This document shows, one piece after another, positions 10,058 to 12,118 of a DNA stretch of 12,118 nucleotides. The stretch spans positions 1 through 12,118 of the forward strand of contig LSSN01003406.1 of the NCBI GenBank assembly GCA_001970855.1, written 5' to 3'. The notes below the pieces were generated by a model. The model searched no databases and was not told the DNA's origin. It worked only from the letters and a program-made list of their open reading frames with translations. Numbering within the stretch: position 1 is the stretch's first letter; every line of letters begins with the position of its first letter. Source of the stretch: Smittium culicis. Lineage: Eukaryota > Kickxellomycota > Harpellomycetes > Harpellales > Legeriomycetaceae. Position numbers and translations under genes: made by a program.

Positions 10058-10341
10058 TCTTTACTTTCTCTAGATTTTTTTTAATTTAAAAGTAGAAAAA
10101 AATAAATATAAAGGCTTTTTAACGTAAATATAAAATTTCAAAAACAAAATCAAATAAAAAAAATAGTTTGATTATTTAATGACAAGTTGGTGGTGCGAGG
10201 ATGAGATATACAAAGGTTGATATTTTATTTTTTGAGAAGGATAGTTCGTTTTAAAACTACGTAAAATATTAAATAAAAAAAGTTAAAGTAAAAAGCTAAT
10301 ATAGAGATGGAATAAAGTGTAGTTGTAGGGGGATAAGGATT
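10058..10341. other. Convergent 3' intergenic region
   Basis: This 284-bp A+T-rich gap lies between two converging genes and must contain both 3' ends. AATAAA at 10101-10106 on the plus strand is 44 nt after the plus-strand stop. AATAAA on the minus strand (10229-10224) is about 113 nt after the LDH stop. No gene is seen. Confidence 0.6.
10101..10106 (+). terminator. Candidate polyadenylation signal AATAAA of the PEX26-like gene
   Basis: A canonical hexamer lies 44 nt downstream of the stop codon. In sequence this A+T-rich such hexamers arise often by chance, so the support is position only. Confidence 0.35.
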
Positions 10342-11262
10342 TTAGTCGTATTTGTCGCAGATGGCTTTAGTGTTTTTAGCGCATGCTTCGAGTTTGGCGA
10401 GTTCGTCTTTTGAAAGGTTGAGTTCGACAGGGGTGGCACCGTTGGAGCCGAGGACAGCTGGGAAGGACAAGTAGGTGTCGTACTTTTCGATATAGTTGCA
10501 GATGGGGTAGACTTTGCGGCCATTATCGATGATGCTTTTGGCGAGCGTTGCGACGTGGTAGCCGACGCCATAGTAGGTGCTTCCTTTGGCTTCGATGATC
10601 TCGTATGCTTGGTTGGCTATAGTCTTTTCGATTTCCTCGAGATCGGCGTTCTGCATGAGGGGGCTGCTGAGGAGCGGCGCACCAGCGACGGTTGCGAGCG
10701 ACCAGCCGACAAACTGGGTGTCGCCGTGTTCGCCGAGCATGTTTGCGTGGATGGATGAGGGCGACATGTTTAGGATTTGGCTGAGCTTGTTGCGGAGGCG
10801 GCCGCTGTCGAGGAAAGTGCCTGACCCGATGACTTGGTTCTTGGGCAAACCGGTTATTTTTTGGGCGATGTGGGTGAGGATATCGACAGGGTTGGAGACC
10901 ATGAGGACAACGCAGCTGGGCTTGATGGTGCCGATACTGCCGAAAATGCTCTCCATGATCTTATAGTTGCGGTCAACGAGGTTGGAGCGGGGCTCACCTG
11001 GGTTCTGGCGGGCGCCGGCGGTTACGATTATGACGTCGGAGGAACCAACTTCGTCGAAATGACCCATGCGGCAGCTTGCTGGGGAAAGGTGGGCAGCGTC
11101 GCGGATATCGAGAGCTTGGCCTTCAGCCAACTTCTCACTGACATCAACGAGCAATATCTCGAGAGGTTCCTGCATGACGACGAGGGAGAAGGCGATTGCG
11201 GAACCGACGTTGCCACCACCGCCGATAATCGAAACTCTTGGAGTAGTGTTTTGGGTGTTCAT
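10342..11262 (-). CDS. NAD-dependent L-lactate dehydrogenase, intronless
   Basis: It interconverts pyruvate and L-lactate with NADH, probably in the cytosol (no leader is seen), and re-oxidises glycolytic NADH. The single exon of 306 aa is slightly shorter than typical LDHs (310-330). The Rossmann motif GGGGNVG is at 14-20, with D40 as the NAD-specifying acid. Gln86 in GARQNPGEPR is the equivalent of Gln102, which marks LDH rather than malate dehydrogenase (Arg there). Arg92 (R109), Asn124 (N140), Asp152 and Arg155 (D168/R171 in GTFLDSGRLR), His179 (H195 in GEHGD) and Thr229 (T246 in KGSTYYG) are all present, so it should be active. Arg157 and His172 match the Arg173/His188 pair that binds fructose-1,6-bisphosphate in bacterial allosteric LDHs. 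It lacks introns while its neighbours have them, and codons are mostly G/C-ending. A good TATA box lies upstream. A 152-codon frame on the other strand is a shadow. Confidence 0.95.
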   Translation of the reverse strand: MNTQNTTPRVSIIGGGGNVGSAIAFSLVVMQEPLEILLVDVSEKLAEGQALDIRDAAHLSPASCRMGHFDEVGSSDVIIVTAGARQNPGEPRSNLVDRNYKIMESIFGSIGTIKPSCVVLMVSNPVDILTHIAQKITGLPKNQVIGSGTFLDSGRLRNKLSQILNMSPSSIHANMLGEHGDTQFVGWSLATVAGAPLLSSPLMQNADLEEIEKTIANQAYEIIEAKGSTYYGVGYHVATLAKSIIDNGRKVYPICNYIEKYDTYLSFPAVLGSNGATPVELNLSKDELAKLEACAKNTKAICDKYD

Positions 11263-11406
11263 TTTATTTTAGTTTTAGTTGGTGAGAGCTAATTTTATTT
11301 TTATTTACAAGAGATAAGGAGTGGTTTTATCTGGTTTGTGGGAGGAGTAGTAGTTGTTATGTGTGTGAAAGCTTGTAGTTTGAATTTATTTGGATTATTT
11401 GGATCG

Positions 11407-11415
11407 CTATTTATA
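11407..11415 (-). promoter_or_regulatory. TATA box of the LDH gene
   Basis: On the minus strand the sequence is TATAAATAG, a full match to the eukaryotic TATA consensus, about 145 bp upstream of the start codon. That spacing would give a leader of roughly 60-115 nt by known fungal TATA-to-start distances. Confidence 0.6.
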
Positions 11416-11430
11416 CATTTTTTTTAATGA

Positions 11431-11446
11431 GTGGGGTGGGGAGGAG
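11431..11446 (-). promoter_or_regulatory. C-rich tract upstream of the LDH TATA box
   Basis: Minus strand reads CTCCTCCCCACCCCAC, 16 bp upstream of the TATA element and standing out in A+T-rich surroundings. C/G-rich boxes of this kind are bound by zinc-finger carbon or stress regulators in fungi. Which factor, if any, binds here is unknown. Confidence 0.3.
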
Positions 11447-11658
11447 AATAGGCGTTTTTTAATTTTTAGTGTTTATTGTATTTTGTGGTCTGTTTATTGC
11501 CGCATTCGAGCCCATGTGGCCATTCGATTAGATAATTGTGTATTACTTTTCTATTAGCTGTTTTTGGGCTACTAAATGATTTTCTGCTAATTGCTTCTGT
11601 GCATAAAAAAGCTTCCGTATTGATGAATCTGATATTAATTGTCTGCATTTACGCTTAG

Positions 11659-12045
11659 AAATCGCATACACGTTCTCAAGGGCGGCATTTCCAGCCAATA
11701 GCCGCTAAAGGCCTGAAGTGCATTAATGTGGAAGCTATCGATATTTTTCATGCACCTGAAATTTCGTTGAATGGCTTTGTGATCTCCCAACAGCCTGCCT
11801 CCAATATTCCACCTGCGATTTCATCTCTACCAGATCCAGCGTTTAGTTTCTGGGATATTATTTATCGATCGCCCCCAAGCCAAAAAAAAAAAGATAGGCA
11901 CTCACCCCACCCCCACCCAACTCCAATCACCGCAGCGATCTTGGCGCCGCATAATGGACTTGCAATTAGAAACAACACGATACTTTTTGATTATCCACTT
12001 TCATCACTCTTCGCGCCTGATGTTTTGCCCTTATTTTTTCTTTAA
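11659..12045 (+). CDS. Unidentified open frame, possible exon or gene remnant
   Basis: A 128-codon frame stays open from just after a TAG at 11656-11658 to TAA at 12043-12045. I do not recognise it. It has no ATG, so it could only be a non-first exon (TAG at 11656-11658 would serve as acceptor) or a decayed gene. The part from 11680 to 11880 is visibly richer in G+C than the flanks, as true exons in this window are, and reads protein-like (for example VISQQPASNIPPAISSLPDP). An A run (11882-11891) and a His/Pro-rich stretch follow, which look non-coding. No GTAA-type donor is visible inside. The minus strand is also partly open over the same patch, so strand is uncertain. Confidence 0.2.
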   Translation, partial: KSHTRSQGRHFQPIAAKGLKCINVEAIDIFHAPEISLNGFVISQQPASNIPPAISSLPDPAFSFWDIIYRSPPSQKKKDRHSPHPHPTPITAAILAPHNGLAIRNNTILFDYPLSSLFAPDVLPLFFL

Positions 12046-12118
12046 TTACATACCAACCTTACTTAAAAACAAGATCTAAAAAACCTTAATCCACGCCATC
12101 CAAAAAAAAAAAAAAAAA
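12046..12118. other. A+T-rich right edge ending in poly(A)
   Basis: No gene is seen. The final 16 or so bases are an unbroken A run, so the window, or its parent contig, stops in a homopolymer. Confidence 0.6.

Larger units (their letters stand above)
11263..11460 (-). promoter_or_regulatory. LDH promoter and 5' untranslated region
   Basis: Upstream of the LDH start the coding strand reads an A-rich leader (ACTAAAATAAAATG context with A at -3), then CA- and CT-rich sequence. A TATA element and a C-rich tract lie further up. This resembles promoters of well-expressed fungal genes; expression level itself is not shown by the sequence. Confidence 0.5.

Noticed and set aside
10342..11262. Malate dehydrogenase identity
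   Set aside because: The substrate-specificity residue is Gln (Gln86, equivalent of Gln102), not the Arg of malate dehydrogenases.
10834..11292. 152-codon plus-strand open frame opposite LDH
   Set aside because: It lies antisense to a complete LDH with all catalytic residues; it is a shadow of G/C-ending codons.

Overview
This is eukaryotic nuclear DNA, most likely fungal. Intergenic DNA is extremely A+T-rich, and three of the four recognisable genes are split by short GT-AG introns (73 to 171 nt) with GTAA-type donors and mostly TAG acceptors. The proteins are eukaryotic types: an ER phosphatidate cytidylyltransferase, a mitochondria-targeted methyltransferase and a PEX26-like peroxisomal tail-anchored protein. 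The fungal assignment rests mainly on the PEX26-like gene and the intron style, and is an inference. I could not name a genus.

Layout from left to right: 1-2882 is a gene-free, very A+T-rich stretch. 2883-5107 on the minus strand is a complete nine-exon CDP-diacylglycerol synthase gene (442 aa). 5108-6835 is a divergent intergenic region. It holds a purine/pyrimidine-biased promoter with a 13-bp direct repeat, a 24-bp tandem repeat and several tRNA-like fragments. 6836-7799 on the plus strand is a two-exon O-methyltransferase gene whose first exon supplies a mitochondrial presequence (287 aa). 7800-8592 is intergenic. 8593-10057 on the plus strand is a three-exon gene for a 400-aa protein with a coiled coil and a C-terminal membrane anchor, probably PEX26-like. 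It converges on an intronless NAD-dependent L-lactate dehydrogenase gene at 10342-11262 on the minus strand (306 aa). The right edge (11263-12118) holds the LDH promoter with a clear TATA box, then a G+C-richer patch with an open frame I cannot identify, then poly(A) at the window end.

The genes do not form a pathway. They are neighbours with unrelated duties: phospholipid precursor synthesis in the ER, a mitochondrial methyltransferase, peroxisome biogenesis and lactate fermentation. I saw no CRISPR array, transposon, rRNA, intact tRNA or bacterial-style operon. The most interesting points are the bacterial-style allosteric residues in the intronless LDH, the exon-encoded mitochondrial presequence of the methyltransferase, the divergent PEX26-like protein, and the sharp base-composition differences between genes. 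I found no convincing new multi-gene system.
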